Shown: piece after piece, positions 1 to 9,067 of the stretch
Numbering within the stretch: the stretch's first letter is position 1
Layout of the letters: every line of letters starts with the position of its first letter
Source of the DNA: Photobacterium lucens
GTDB taxonomy: Bacteria; Pseudomonadota; Gammaproteobacteria; Enterobacterales; Vibrionaceae
Length of the DNA: 38,260 bases
Direction: 5' to 3'
NCBI RefSeq assembly: GCF_009873615.1
Contig: NZ_SSMG01000312.1
Span: 1-38,260 of the forward strand
Translations under genes and position numbers: made by a program
Notes under the pieces: model-generated
Database searches by the model: none
What the model saw: the letters and a program-made list of their open reading frames with translations, nothing else
What the model was told of the DNA's origin: nothing

Positions 1-92
1 GATTAAGTAACTGTAAAAGATTTGTCAGTTCAGTTATTTAATCGGACTAATTTACTCTACTAGTTACCCTATGCAAGCGGAACCGCAGCTTA

Positions 93-1070
93 ATGTATAA
101 AACTATTTTTTCATTTAGTTTGTTTTTATTTACTTTGACCCTAAGCGGCTGCTTTTTTTCCGGTTCCGAAGTCCAACGTTGGCAATTAGCCCCGCAAGGC
201 AGTACCAGTTTCAGCCTTAGCCGCGACGGTCGTTTTGCACTTGTTAGCGCAATCGAACAAGGTATCGTGCTATGGGACTTACAGCAAAACAAAAAGTTAG
301 CGGATTTCGGTTCTCAAGATCAACATCACAATACTGTGATAACTAGCCAAATATCAGACAATAAACGCTTTGCCATTACGGCAACTGCACAAAACTTTGC
401 GACTTGGGATCTTGGTTGGTCACAAGCGCAAGGGTTGTGGTCTATTTCTGACGGTACCATTAGAGACGTCGCTATTGCTAATAATGGCGACGACGTTTTA
501 TTAGCGCTAAGTAATGGTAAGGCCTTGTTTATCAATATTAGCACAGGACGCAGACTTGAGTTTCTCGCCCACCACGAGAAAGTAAACAGCGTTGCGTTAT
601 CCCCAAATGGTCACTATGCACTTTCAGGCGGTAACGATCATAATGCTTATTTATGGGATACACGTTCAGGGCAAATCTTGTACCACTTTCCTCATCAAAG
701 CCGAATTACTCGTGTTGCCTTACAACGTGATGGCAAATTTGCCCTAACAGCAGATGGGACGAATGAAGTTTTTATCTGGGATTTAACCAACGGCAAAAAA
801 GTTTCAGAATTAGACATCAGCTTGCGTCAGCAGAACCTTTCAAGTGCGCGTTTTTCTGATAATGGCGAAATGGTGGCGACAGGGACACCGGCTCGTCGTG
901 TTGAGTTATGGCAAACGCAAACCGGAGAAAACCTTGGTAGTTGGAAAGCAGAACGTCTGCAAGATGCTCGACCTGCAAGTGCGGTAGTGTATGATGTGGC
1001 TATTAGCCCAACAGGTGAGGTGATATCTGGCTCGTCTTCCGGATTTGCCCAAGCCTGGTCAACCAATTGA
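93..1070 (+). CDS. WD40-repeat outer-membrane or periplasmic lipoprotein
   Basis: Predicted lipoprotein with a WD40 beta-propeller. The first 20 residues form a lipoprotein signal peptide: a hydrophobic stretch at about 5-17, then the lipobox LSGC with the lipidated cysteine at residue 20. The rest (325 aa in total) repeats the WD pattern, for example [14 protein letters not shown] followed by AYLWD, then [15 protein letters not shown] and VELWQ, giving about six or seven blades. Such propellers usually act as protein-binding platforms, and no catalytic residues are evident. It lies directly upstream of slyX and their ends nearly touch, so the two are probably cotranscribed. No clear Shine-Dalgarno precedes the ATG. 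The specific role is unknown; a relative of this gene next to slyX is, from memory, common in Vibrionaceae. Confidence 0.85.
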   Translation: MYKTIFSFSLFLFTLTLSGCFFSGSEVQRWQLAPQGSTSFSLSRDGRFALVSAIEQGIVLWDLQQNKKLADFGSQDQHHNTVITSQISDNKRFAITATAQNFATWDLGWSQAQGLWSISDGTIRDVAIANNGDDVLLALSNGKALFINISTGRRLEFLAHHEKVNSVALSPNGHYALSGGNDHNAYLWDTRSGQILYHFPHQSRITRVALQRDGKFALTADGTNEVFIWDLTNGKKVSELDISLRQQNLSSARFSDNGEMVATGTPARRVELWQTQTGENLGSWKAERLQDARPASAVVYDVAISPTGEVISGSSSGFAQAWSTN

Positions 1071-1078
1071 AAACGACC

Positions 1079-1300
1079 ATGACTGAGATTGAACAATTAC
1101 AACACCGTATTGATGAGCTTGAGATGAAACAAGCGTTCCAAGAGCAAACTATTGATGATCTTAATGAAGCGCTCACTAAACAGCAGTTCATGATTGATAA
1201 AATGGAAGTTCAATTGCGATTTTTAGTGGGTAAAGTCAAAGGGATGCAAACATCCAATATGGCGACGGAATCCGAAGAAACACCACCGCCACATTACTGA
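1079..1300 (+). CDS. slyX: SlyX family protein
   Basis: Short (73 aa) coiled-coil protein of the SlyX family. It has the family features: heptad-like residues at about 4-55, the [10 protein letters not shown] segment near the start, and the diagnostic PPPHY C-terminus shared with E. coli SlyX (72 aa). The biochemical function is unknown; the name comes from its position beside slyD. I chose the ATG at 1079 because it gives the family length. A TTG at 1067 that overlaps the upstream stop codon would add four residues (MKTT) and cannot be excluded, because neither start has a strong ribosome binding site and translation may be coupled to the lipoprotein gene. A bidirectional terminator follows. 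Confidence 0.9.
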   Translation: MTEIEQLQHRIDELEMKQAFQEQTIDDLNEALTKQQFMIDKMEVQLRFLVGKVKGMQTSNMATESEETPPPHY

Positions 1301-1318
1301 TCTACATATATCGAAAAC

Positions 1319-1346
1319 AAAAAAGGAAGCCTTAGCTTCCTTTTTT
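1319..1346. terminator. Bidirectional intrinsic terminator between slyX and slyD
   Basis: Perfect 12-bp arms AAAAAAGGAAGC and GCTTCCTTTTTT separated by the 4-base loop CTTA. The stem has A and T runs on its outer sides, so it reads as a rho-independent terminator on both strands. It lies between the convergent genes slyX and slyD and serves both. Confidence 0.9.
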
Positions 1347-1365
1347 CTTATATCGTTAAGCGATA

Positions 1366-1929
1366 TTAGTGAGAGCAGCAACCGCCCTTCTCTTCGCCAC
1401 CGCAGCAACCTTCGTCACCGTGGTCGTGATCGCCACAACCGCCTTCGCCGCCACAACAGCCGCCACCTTGGTGTAGGTGACCGTGAGCGATTTCTTCTTC
1501 AGTTGCAGCACGTACAGCAACAACTTCTACGTCAAAACCTAGCGTTTGACCAGCAAGCATGTGGTTACCGTCAACAACAACGAAATCACCATCAACTTCT
1601 GTTACTTCTACTGGGATTGGACCTTGGTCAGTATCTGCTAAGAAACGCATACCAACAGTGATCTCGTCAACGCCTTGGAATACGTTTGCAGGAACACGTT
1701 GAACCATTTCTTCCATGTGCTCACCGTAAGCTTCAGCAGGAGCAACAGTAACTTCGAACTTGTCGCCAGCTACATGGCCTTCAAGCGCTTTTTCAAGGCC
1801 AGGAATTAGGTTGTTATGACCGTGAAGGTAATCAAGTGGAGCTTCAACTGTTGATTGATCTACAACTACACCATCTTCAGTTTTCACTTGGTAAGCAAGG
1901 CTTACTACTGTGTCTTTAGCGACTTTCAT
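1366..1929 (-). CDS. slyD: FKBP-type peptidyl-prolyl isomerase and nickel metallochaperone SlyD
   Basis: Cytoplasmic FKBP-type prolyl cis-trans isomerase and chaperone that also binds nickel and zinc. The FKBP core is split, at about residues 1-70 and 120-146, by the insert-in-flap chaperone domain, as in E. coli SlyD. Recognisable segments are DGVVVDQS, PLDYLHGHNNLIPGLEKAL and VDGNHMLAGQTLGFDVEVV. The tail from about residue 148 is rich in His, Cys, Gly, Asp and Glu, with several CC pairs and HDHGD. It matches the metal-binding tail of SlyD, which in E. coli helps supply nickel to hydrogenase. At 187 aa the length is normal (E. coli 196). It is a single gene ending at the shared terminator with slyX. 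Confidence 0.96.
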   Translation of the reverse strand: MKVAKDTVVSLAYQVKTEDGVVVDQSTVEAPLDYLHGHNNLIPGLEKALEGHVAGDKFEVTVAPAEAYGEHMEEMVQRVPANVFQGVDEITVGMRFLADTDQGPIPVEVTEVDGDFVVVDGNHMLAGQTLGFDVEVVAVRAATEEEIAHGHLHQGGGCCGGEGGCGDHDHGDEGCCGGEEKGGCCSH

Positions 1930-2012
1930 GTTTACTCCAAAATTTGAGCTTGGGGTGATAAGTTTTGAGCGACATCATACAGGATAATATGGCTATGATG
2001 CCAATATCGCAT

Positions 2013-2222
2013 TTAGTCAGGTTTAAAAACACCTATCACTTGTTGTTTGGTTGTTGAAGAAAGCTGTTCACTTTCGTTTACAGATTGTGGTGCTCGGGTA
2101 TCACTATGGTCACACGCAACGCACTCAACATGTTCAACATCATCTTGCTGCCACCAGCGTAAGGTATCGATGGCTTGGCAGCTCGGGCACTTGGCACCCG
2201 CTATAAATCGTTTTTTTATCAT
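2013..2222 (-). CDS. yheV: YheV family putative zinc-ribbon protein
   Basis: A 69-residue protein of the YheV family. It carries two cysteine pairs, CPSC (residues 12-15) and CVAC (34-37), arranged as a zinc ribbon. The start (KKRFIAGAKCPSCQA) and the end (QVIGVFKPD) are close to E. coli YheV (RKRFIAGAKCPACQA and QVIGIFHPD). Function unknown. It follows kefB by 37 bases on the same strand, giving kefG-kefB-yheV as in E. coli, so it is probably the last gene of that operon. Confidence 0.9.
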   Translation of the reverse strand: MIKKRFIAGAKCPSCQAIDTLRWWQQDDVEHVECVACDHSDTRAPQSVNESEQLSSTTKQQVIGVFKPD

Positions 2223-2259
2223 CCGGTTCTATCCTTGATCAGACACTTGCATCAAGATG

Positions 2260-4065
2260 TTAATCCCAACCATGGTGACGTTCTTGTTCGCCACGCATTT
2301 CTCGGTCGAAGATTTCTTCTAACTCTTTACGCGCTTCTTTTTGCCGTGAAGCTAAGTTGACTTCTTCGCTATGCTGCGGCAATAAATCGCGTAATGCTTG
2401 TGTATCTATTTTGCGAAAGTGCGCTTCAGCACGTTTTGCTTTATACGGATGCATACCCAGTGATATGAGGGCTTGTCGGCCTAAATCAAGAGCACCAGCG
2501 AAAGTTTCACGGGAAAAACACTCAACGCCTTGACTTAGCAGTTGATGCGCTTCTACTCGGCTTCTCGCTCTGGCTAAGATTTTTAAGTGTGGGAAATGCT
2601 GCTGACAAAGCGCGACCACTTCCATCACTTCAGTGGGTGCATCGGTACATATAATAATAGCTTCTGCTTTATCAGCACCGGCCGAACGTAACAGATCAAG
2701 TTGGGTAGCATCGCCATAAAAAACTTTATAACCAAACTTACGTAGAAACTGAATTTGGCTCGGATCTCGTTCTAGCACCGTCACTTTGATTTTATTCGAG
2801 AACAGTAATCGCCCGATCACCTGACCAAAACGACCAAACCCCGTAATAATGACCCGAGGTGAGCGATCAACCACATCGGTTTCAGGCTCTGGCTCGACTT
2901 CAGCTTGGAAACTACGAATATACCAACGGTTTTGTAACGTTAATACCAGCGGTGTTGTCATCATCGACAAACTCACCACCACCAGCAAGAACGCAAGCAG
3001 CTGAGCATCTAATAGCCCTTCAGTACGTGCAGCGGTAAACAATACAAACGCAAATTCACCACCTTGACTTAATATCGCGGCCATTTGACTGCGCGATTTT
3101 GCGCGAACACCGAAAATACGAGCCAGTAGGTATAATACGCCTCCTTTCACTGCCACTAACGCAAGCACTGCCGCAAGAATTTGCAATGGGTATTGCCACA
3201 GCAAACCAAGATTTACGGCCATCCCAACTGAAATAAAGAATAAGCCCAGTAATAGACCTTTAAATGGCTCAATCGCTATTTCTAGTTCGTGGCGGTATTC
3301 ACTCTCAGCCAATAACACCCCGGCTAAGAATGCCCCTAATGCCATTGAGAGTCCGAACGCTTGCATGATCAGTGCAATACCTAACACCAGCAAAAGAGCG
3401 GCGACATTAAATAGTTCACGTACGCCACTCATTACCACATAGCGAAACAGTGGGCGCAGTAAGAAATGTCCACCTACTAATAGCAATGCAATGCCGCCTA
3501 GCATCCATACGACATCATTCCAACTACCACCTTCACCACCAGCGAGCGCTGGCAATAACGCCAACATTGGGATCACCGCGATATCTTGAAACAATAAGAC
3601 GGCAAACCCTGATTGACCCGTATCACTGCCCGAGAATTGTTGCTCTTCAATTACTCTCAGTGCAATTGCAGTAGAAGATAGTGCTAACCCCATACCGATA
3701 ACAGCAGCATCTCGCCACGTGATCGTCGGCAATAATCCAGCAAAGCTCATGACAATACCTGCAATCACAATGCTGGTGATCACCACTTGGCTGCCACCTA
3801 AACCGAGAATCGGCTTTCGCATCTGCCATAGTTTTTTGGGGTTTAGCTCTAAACCAATTAAAAACAGTAACAGCACCACACCAAATTCGGAAAAATGCAA
3901 AATAGCATCAACGTCGGAAATTAAAGCGAGTCCCCAAGGACCAATAATGATCCCGGCGATCAGATACCCCAAAACAGAGCCTAATCCGAGTTTTTGCGCT
4001 AACGGCACAGCAATAATGGCAGCAGAAAGAAAGACCACACTTAGCACTAAAAAATCATTGGTCAT
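2260..4065 (-). CDS. kefB: Glutathione-regulated potassium/proton antiporter KefB
   Basis: Inner-membrane K+ efflux system of the CPA2 family, held closed by glutathione and opened by glutathione adducts of toxic electrophiles, acidifying the cytoplasm for protection. The protein is 601 aa, the same length as E. coli KefB. Residues 1 to about 380 form around a dozen hydrophobic helices. A cytoplasmic KTN/RCK (TrkA-N) domain starts near 400 with the nucleotide motif [13 protein letters not shown] and includes the stretch [13 protein letters not shown]. The ATG is preceded by AGGAGG, 7 bases away and inside the end of kefG; the two genes overlap by 11 bases, which indicates coupled translation. 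KefC is the main alternative, but the adjacent kefG-type subunit and yheV support KefB. Confidence 0.95.
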   Translation of the reverse strand: MTNDFLVLSVVFLSAAIIAVPLAQKLGLGSVLGYLIAGIIIGPWGLALISDVDAILHFSEFGVVLLLFLIGLELNPKKLWQMRKPILGLGGSQVVITSIVIAGIVMSFAGLLPTITWRDAAVIGMGLALSSTAIALRVIEEQQFSGSDTGQSGFAVLLFQDIAVIPMLALLPALAGGEGGSWNDVVWMLGGIALLLVGGHFLLRPLFRYVVMSGVRELFNVAALLLVLGIALIMQAFGLSMALGAFLAGVLLAESEYRHELEIAIEPFKGLLLGLFFISVGMAVNLGLLWQYPLQILAAVLALVAVKGGVLYLLARIFGVRAKSRSQMAAILSQGGEFAFVLFTAARTEGLLDAQLLAFLLVVVSLSMMTTPLVLTLQNRWYIRSFQAEVEPEPETDVVDRSPRVIITGFGRFGQVIGRLLFSNKIKVTVLERDPSQIQFLRKFGYKVFYGDATQLDLLRSAGADKAEAIIICTDAPTEVMEVVALCQQHFPHLKILARARSRVEAHQLLSQGVECFSRETFAGALDLGRQALISLGMHPYKAKRAEAHFRKIDTQALRDLLPQHSEEVNLASRQKEARKELEEIFDREMRGEQERHHGWD

Positions 4066-4642
4066 GATGTCCTCCTTTCTTTCGATCTAATCGAGGCTCA
4101 ATAATAAGGGGATTCGCTAACCATGATTGATACGCTCGTGCATGTTGTTTTAGCTCTTCTGCTGAAACTTTTCTTGCCCAGTGCAAAACTAACGGTGGCA
4201 ACCAATGCATCTGGCAGAGATCAGCGCATATCTCAAACGGCTTTAATATCGTATCAATGCCATAACGGTTGTAACCATCAGGACTATAAGCCTCTGCGCC
4301 ACCACCGGTGGTGACAACGGTTCGCCAATACTTGCCAGCGGTTTCATTACCATCACCATGAGCAAAACCTTTACTCAGAACGCGATCAAACCACTCTTTT
4401 AATAGCGACGGGCAGGAATACATATAGATGGGATGCTGGAAAACAATCACATCATGGCTGGCGATCAATTCATGCTCAGCAACAACATCAATAAAGAAAT
4501 CGGGGTAAGTGGCATATAAATCATGTACGGTCACGTTCCCTAATAGCTCGATGTCTTGCAACATAGTGCGATTAGCGATGGACTCATCCGGATCTGGATG
4601 AGCAAAAATAATCAGGACTGAAGGCAAGTTTTGTCGTGTCAT
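4055..4642 (-). CDS. kefG: KefG, ancillary NAD(P)H-quinone oxidoreductase-like subunit of KefB
   Basis: Flavodoxin-like protein that binds KefB and is needed for full efflux activity. Family signatures are clear: [15 protein letters not shown] near the start, [53 protein letters not shown] and CQMHWLPP. I chose the ATG at 4642 because AAAGGA lies just upstream and the resulting 195 aa is near the E. coli length (183). In-frame ATGs at 4657 and 4666 would lengthen it by 5 or 8 residues and lack a ribosome binding site. It is the first gene of kefG-kefB-yheV, transcribed away from yheS. Confidence 0.93.
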   Translation of the reverse strand: MTRQNLPSVLIIFAHPDPDESIANRTMLQDIELLGNVTVHDLYATYPDFFIDVVAEHELIASHDVIVFQHPIYMYSCPSLLKEWFDRVLSKGFAHGDGNETAGKYWRTVVTTGGGAEAYSPDGYNRYGIDTILKPFEICADLCQMHWLPPLVLHWARKVSAEELKQHARAYQSWLANPLIIEPRLDRKKGGHHDQ

Positions 4643-4720
4643 AACATCCTTTGACATAGTTAACATTCATCATGTTCAACAAGTAATACTTCTCTCGATA
4701 TTATTCCATCATACCTAATT

Positions 4721-4747
4721 GTTAACAAACATGATCTTTTTGTTAGC
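4721..4747. promoter_or_regulatory. Imperfect inverted repeat in the kefG/yheS divergent region
   Basis: Two 9-base arms, GTTAACAAA and TTTGTTAGC, with one mismatch and a 9-base spacer. It sits about 80 bases upstream of the kefG start and 125 upstream of yheS. The spacing and symmetry suit a dimeric repressor, but I recognise no known consensus. The rest of this 229-base intergenic region shows no gene. Confidence 0.3.
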
Positions 4748-4871
4748 ATTTATCCTCAATGACTTCCCTTTATCAGCATGAGAGAAGTTAGCCAGTCTGT
4801 ACGGTTTGAGTTAGACTTCCGCTCATAAGTCCAGTTTATTTTGTGGAGCGGGCACGACCCCGGCAATATTG

Positions 4872-6794
4872 ATGATTGTCTTTTCAGATATGCAACTTCT
4901 TCGTGGCGGTAAAGTTTTACTCGAAAACGCCACTTCAACAATTCACCCTGGCGACAAAGTCGGTCTTGTCGGTAAAAATGGTTGTGGTAAATCCACCCTG
5001 TTCGCTTTACTGAAAAATGAACTCAGCTTAGATGCAGGTAACTGCCAATTCCCGAATAACTGGGAAATGGCATGGGTAGCTCAGGAAACCCCTGCACTTG
5101 AACGTGCAGCTATTGAATATGTGATTGATGGCGATCGTGAATACCGTGAGCTTGAACGTCAGCTACAAGCAGCAGAAGCGGCAGACAACGGTACATTAGT
5201 GGCCGAGCTTCACGGCAAGCTCGATGCTATCGGCGGTTACAGCATTAATGCCCGTGCTGCAGAATTGCTTGATGGTTTAGGCTTCTCACAACACCAAATG
5301 CATTGGAATCTTACCCAGTTCTCGGGCGGTTGGCGTATGCGCTTAAACTTGGCACAAGCCCTATTATGCCGCTCTGATCTATTGCTACTCGATGAGCCAA
5401 CCAACCACCTAGATTTAGATGCGGTCATGTGGCTAGAAAAATGGCTCCAAAGCTACCGAGGCACGCTAGTTCTGATCTCCCATGACCGTGACTTCCTCGA
5501 TCCTGTAGTTAACCGCATCATCCATATCGAAAACCAAACCATGCACAGTTACACAGGTAACTACTCATCGTTTGAAGTGCAGCGTTCAGAAAAACTGATC
5601 TTGCAACAAGCTATGTTCCAGAAACAGCAAAAGCAAATGGCACACATGCAGTCATACATTGAGCGTTTCCGTTACAAAGCCAGTAAAGCACGCCAAGCAC
5701 AAAGCCGTATTAAAGCCCTTGAACGTATGGAAAAAGTGCTACCAGCACAGTTTGATAACCCATTTAGCTTTGAGTTTCGTGAGCCAAGCGCCCTGCCCAA
5801 TCCTATTTTAATGATGGATCAAGTGGCAGCGGGTTATGACGATTTACTGATCTTGGAGAAAATTCGTCTAAACCTTGTACCAGGTAGCCGTATTGGTCTA
5901 CTCGGTCGAAATGGTGCAGGTAAGTCAACGCTGATCAAAATGCTAGCTGGTGAATTGCCAGCAAAAGCCGGCGATATGGCGTACTCGCAAGGGGTGAAGA
6001 TTGGTTACTTTGCTCAGCACCAATTAGAAACACTCTACCTTGATGATACTCCAGTACAACACATGGCACGTATTGCGCCACAAGCGACTGAGCAACAACT
6101 GCGAGATTACTTAGGTAGTTTTGGCTTTAACGGTGATAAAGCATTAGAGAAAGTCGGTCCGTTCTCTGGCGGTGAAAAAGCCCGTTTAGTGTTAGCGCTC
6201 ATTGTGTGGCAACGCCCTAACCTCTTGCTACTCGATGAGCCAACCAACCACCTTGATTTAGATATGCGTCAAGCATTAACCCTTGCGCTGCAATCTTATG
6301 AAGGTGCTATGGTTATCGTTAGCCACGACCGTTACCTACTGCGTGCGACAACGGATGATTTATATCTGGTTCACGATCGCCAAGTTGTACCCTTTGATGG
6401 TGATTTAAATGATTACCATAAGTGGCTAACAGAGCAGCAGCGCAATGAGCGTCGTGATCAACAAGCAGCAAAACCCGAAACCAATAAAGACAACAGCGCA
6501 GCCTCTCGTAAAGAGCAAAAACGTTTAGAAGCAGAGTTTCGTAAACAAACTGCGCCTATTCGTAAAGAGATCACTAAGCTTGAAAAGCAAATGGACAAGC
6601 TCAACAGCATTATTGCAGATGCAGAAGCAGCATTAAGTGATAGCAGCATTTACGAAGCAGAAAACAAAGCCCGTATGAACGAGCAACTCAAACTGCAAGG
6701 CGATGCGAAATCCGATCTTGAAGAAGTGGAAGTCGCTTGGATGGAGCTGCAAGAGCAACTTGAAGAGATGGAAAGCGAATTTAACGCCGAATAA
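4872..6794 (+). CDS. yheS: ABC-F family ATPase YheS
   Basis: Soluble ABC-F ATPase with two nucleotide-binding domains and no membrane segment; members act on ribosomes. Walker A motifs are GKNGCGKS (residues 34-41) and GRNGAGKS (345-352). Signature sequences are FSGGWRMR and FSGGEKAR, and each domain has LLLLDEPTNHLDLD as Walker B. The interdomain linker (about 235-310) is rich in charged residues and Gln, and the C-terminal 130 residues form a coiled coil, as in YheS/Uup-type proteins. The start MIVFSDMQLL matches E. coli YheS (MIVFSSLQIR), so I use the ATG at 4872 and not the adjacent TTG at 4869. At 640 aa it is near the E. coli length (637). Divergent from kefG and followed by a strong terminator. 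Confidence 0.96.
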   Translation: MIVFSDMQLLRGGKVLLENATSTIHPGDKVGLVGKNGCGKSTLFALLKNELSLDAGNCQFPNNWEMAWVAQETPALERAAIEYVIDGDREYRELERQLQAAEAADNGTLVAELHGKLDAIGGYSINARAAELLDGLGFSQHQMHWNLTQFSGGWRMRLNLAQALLCRSDLLLLDEPTNHLDLDAVMWLEKWLQSYRGTLVLISHDRDFLDPVVNRIIHIENQTMHSYTGNYSSFEVQRSEKLILQQAMFQKQQKQMAHMQSYIERFRYKASKARQAQSRIKALERMEKVLPAQFDNPFSFEFREPSALPNPILMMDQVAAGYDDLLILEKIRLNLVPGSRIGLLGRNGAGKSTLIKMLAGELPAKAGDMAYSQGVKIGYFAQHQLETLYLDDTPVQHMARIAPQATEQQLRDYLGSFGFNGDKALEKVGPFSGGEKARLVLALIVWQRPNLLLLDEPTNHLDLDMRQALTLALQSYEGAMVIVSHDRYLLRATTDDLYLVHDRQVVPFDGDLNDYHKWLTEQQRNERRDQQAAKPETNKDNSAASRKEQKRLEAEFRKQTAPIRKEITKLEKQMDKLNSIIADAEAALSDSSIYEAENKARMNEQLKLQGDAKSDLEEVEVAWMELQEQLEEMESEFNAE

Positions 6795-6811
6795 ATCTCA
6801 TCAAAACAATC

Positions 6812-6841
6812 AACGCCAACGATCTGCTCGTTGGCGTTTTT
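6812..6841 (+). terminator. Intrinsic terminator of yheS
   Basis: An 11-bp perfect stem, AACGCCAACGA paired with TCGTTGGCGTT, loop TCTGC, followed by a T run. It starts 17 bases after the yheS stop codon. Confidence 0.9.
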
Positions 6842-6880
6842 ATTTCTAACGGATGAATACAACAGTTGAAATAAAAATCA

Positions 6881-7480
6881 CTACCAAATCATGGTGACAC
6901 AAGCAGCGGTTAATCCCCCCATCACCTGATTAAACCTAACGCTTCGTTTGACTGACGTTAACCAACGGCGGATCATCACTCCCATGATTGCCCACAATGA
7001 GACACAGAAAAAGCTCACTACTGCAAACACAACCACAATCATCAATACTGATTGCCAATATTGCTCTCCATTGACAGCAAAGGTACTGATCGCAGTAGCC
7101 GCCATCATCCACGCTTTAGGGTTTACGTATTGAAATAACGCCGCCGCAAGGATCCCCATCGGGTTCGTATCAGGTTGAAACTGCGTATCTGTTACAGCCA
7201 CTGCCGTCGCTATTTTCCATGCCAGATACAGCAGATAGCTACAACCTATCACTTTCAACACATCGTGCATCATGGGGTAACGTTCAAATATCACCCCAAG
7301 CCCTGCGGCAATAACCGTTAGCAGACTCGCCATACCCAAGCTAATTCCCAGTAAATGCGGCACACTTCGCCAATAGCCAAAGTTAGCCCCAGATGCCGTG
7401 ACCATCATATTGTTTGGCCCTGGTGTTCCTGTCATCAGTACGGCAAATAAAATCAAAGAGAGAATAGTTGTTCCTTCCAC
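6881..7480 (-). CDS. LysE/RhtB family amino acid or metabolite exporter
   Basis: Inner-membrane exporter of the LysE/RhtB superfamily (199 aa, normal for the family). The signature TPGPNN occurs near residue 19, followed by several hydrophobic helices and the YLLYLAWKIA segment typical of the YfiK (EamB) branch; ALFQYVNPKAWMMA is also characteristic. Likely substrates are small amino acids or their derivatives, such as cysteine or O-acetylserine, but sequence alone does not fix this. The start is GTG at 7480, supported by AAAGGA seven bases upstream. It is divergently transcribed from a MocR-type regulator across 178 bases that contain two palindromes, which suggests that the regulator controls it. 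Confidence 0.88.
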   Translation of the reverse strand: MEGTTILSLILFAVLMTGTPGPNNMMVTASGANFGYWRSVPHLLGISLGMASLLTVIAAGLGVIFERYPMMHDVLKVIGCSYLLYLAWKIATAVAVTDTQFQPDTNPMGILAAALFQYVNPKAWMMAATAISTFAVNGEQYWQSVLMIVVVFAVVSFFCVSLWAIMGVMIRRWLTSVKRSVRFNQVMGGLTAACVTMIW

Positions 7481-7534
7481 GCTGTATCCTTTATCAACAC
7501 GAGTTATACATGCTCCAGATCCCTCTCACACCAA

Positions 7535-7550
7535 ATTGTATCGATACAAT
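7535..7550. promoter_or_regulatory. 16-bp perfect palindrome, candidate operator 1
   Basis: ATTGTATCGATACAAT is its own reverse complement. It lies 55 bases upstream of the exporter start, in the divergent region shared with the MocR-type regulator. Its outer half-site ATTGT/ACAAT also occurs in the second palindrome, whose centre is 62 bp away, close to six helical turns. Confidence 0.5.
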
Positions 7551-7591
7551 AATTTGAATTTAGCGACAACGATAAAAACATCTGGAAATAC

Positions 7592-7617
7592 GGTTAAATT
7601 GTGCGCACAATTTAACC
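7592..7617. promoter_or_regulatory. 26-bp perfect palindrome, candidate operator 2
   Basis: Each half reads GGTTAAATTGTGC towards the centre, giving 13+13 bp without a mismatch. It ends 41 bases before the regulator's start codon. No T run follows and no gene ends here, so an operator is likelier than a terminator. Confidence 0.55.
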
Positions 7618-7658
7618 TAACAAGGGAAGTTATTAAGATCAAAGGATTTATTGTCACC

Positions 7659-9053
7659 ATGACAATCTTAAACATGACGCTTTCAAGCGAGAGCAAAAAA
7701 CCACTTTATCGCCAAATCGCTGACAACATTGCCGCAGCGATTGAACAAGGTGAGCTCGGTGCTGGTAGTAAATTACCCACTCATCGAGCCCTTGCTGATC
7801 AATTGCAAGTGACAGTTGGCACAGTAACACGAGCCTATGCTGAAGCTGAGCGACGTCATTTGGTTGAAGCAAGAATTGGCGCAGGGACTTATGTCTGTGA
7901 TAACCGCCAATCCAATAGTTGGGTTTATCAAATTGAAGAAGTTGCATCGAACGAGTGTAACTTTGGCTATAACATTCCACCTCAGTTTGATCGCAGTGAC
8001 ATGCTTAGCCAAGCGATGGCAAATATCAGCGCCAACCCTGCCGAGCTCAATAAGATGATGCTATATCAGCCCCCTGAAGGTATTGAGAAGCACCGCCAGA
8101 TCGTTTGCCAGTGGCTTAATCAACAAGGTATTGCAGTCTCACCAGAGCTAATGTATTTCACCTCAGGCGCTCAACATGCCGCAGAACTGTTACTCAGTAC
8201 TTTCTGTCGCGCAGGCGATACGGTTTTAGTCGAGCACGTCTGTTATCCGGGCTTTCTAACTCTAGCTAAACAACATGGGATCACCGTTAAAGGTGTTGAA
8301 ATGGATGAAAGTGGTGTTTGCCCTAAAGCACTCGCTTCTGCTTGTCAGTTGTACCAACCACGTTTAATTTACTTAACGCCCACACAGCAAAATCCAACCT
8401 CAATTACGATGCCACTCTCTCGCCGTGAAGCTGTCATTGACGTTTGCAAACAGCATAACGTGTTAATCGCTGAAGATGATGTCAATGGTCTACTTCCACT
8501 ATCGCCACCACCACCATTGATCAACCTTGCACCTGAGCAAGTGATCCACATTGGTGGCTTGTCGAAATGTTTAGCACCGGGGCTGCGTTTAGGTTATATC
8601 CAAGCGCCAAAACAGTGGCAACCCCACTTAAGTGCGGCACTGTATAATCACAGCTTGATGATAAGCCCTCTGCTGTCGGCAATTGCGTGTGAGTTAATCA
8701 CCCAAGGACAAGCCGATCGAGTACTCGACACCATACGTAATGAAATAGAGCAACGGCAAACACTGGTGCAGCATTATCTTGGCGAGTTTGCGATTGCCAC
8801 TCAGCAACATAGCTTTCATGTATGGCTTAAACTACCAGACTATTGGCGACTGACAGATTTCATTACAGCGGCAAAGCAACACCATGTCATCGTAAAATCT
8901 GCAGAGCACTTTACTCCACCGGGTGGTACGATTATGCCCGCAGTACGGCTTGCAATAAGCTCACCAGCCAGTCAACAAACACTCACTTTTGGACTTAAAA
9001 CCTTGGCTGATTTACTAAGGCAGCCACCGATAGCAAGCCCATTTACGTTGTAA
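7659..9053 (+). CDS. MocR-type transcriptional regulator (GntR wHTH fused to PLP aminotransferase domain)
   Basis: PLP-dependent regulator, 464 aa. Residues about 14-80 are a GntR-type winged helix-turn-helix (PLYRQIADNIAAAIEQGEL, then LPTHRALADQLQVTVGTVTRAY). The rest is an aminotransferase fold with TPTQQNPTSITM, AEDDVNG and the PLP-lysine motif GGLSK at Lys303. The reading frame stays open upstream to 7398, but the family start and AAAGGA upstream point to the ATG at 7659 (or 7674). Such regulators sense a PLP-reactive amine or amino acid and often control a neighbouring transporter or enzyme. Here the divergent LysE-type exporter is the obvious target, and the gene may also repress itself through the 26-bp palindrome. 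yheT follows after 14 bases and may be cotranscribed. Confidence 0.92.
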   Translation: MTILNMTLSSESKKPLYRQIADNIAAAIEQGELGAGSKLPTHRALADQLQVTVGTVTRAYAEAERRHLVEARIGAGTYVCDNRQSNSWVYQIEEVASNECNFGYNIPPQFDRSDMLSQAMANISANPAELNKMMLYQPPEGIEKHRQIVCQWLNQQGIAVSPELMYFTSGAQHAAELLLSTFCRAGDTVLVEHVCYPGFLTLAKQHGITVKGVEMDESGVCPKALASACQLYQPRLIYLTPTQQNPTSITMPLSRREAVIDVCKQHNVLIAEDDVNGLLPLSPPPPLINLAPEQVIHIGGLSKCLAPGLRLGYIQAPKQWQPHLSAALYNHSLMISPLLSAIACELITQGQADRVLDTIRNEIEQRQTLVQHYLGEFAIATQQHSFHVWLKLPDYWRLTDFITAAKQHHVIVKSAEHFTPPGGTIMPAVRLAISSPASQQTLTFGLKTLADLLRQPPIASPFTL

Positions 9054-9067
9054 TAGAAAGGATAATT

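Noticed and set aside
3719-4090. 123-codon ORF opposite kefB
   Set aside because: Antisense shadow of the membrane helices of kefB.
7398-7658. N-terminal extension of the MocR-type regulator frame
   Set aside because: The open frame upstream of 7659 runs through the divergent promoter region and both palindromes, overlaps the exporter start, and has no similarity to family N-termini; the wHTH begins just after 7659.
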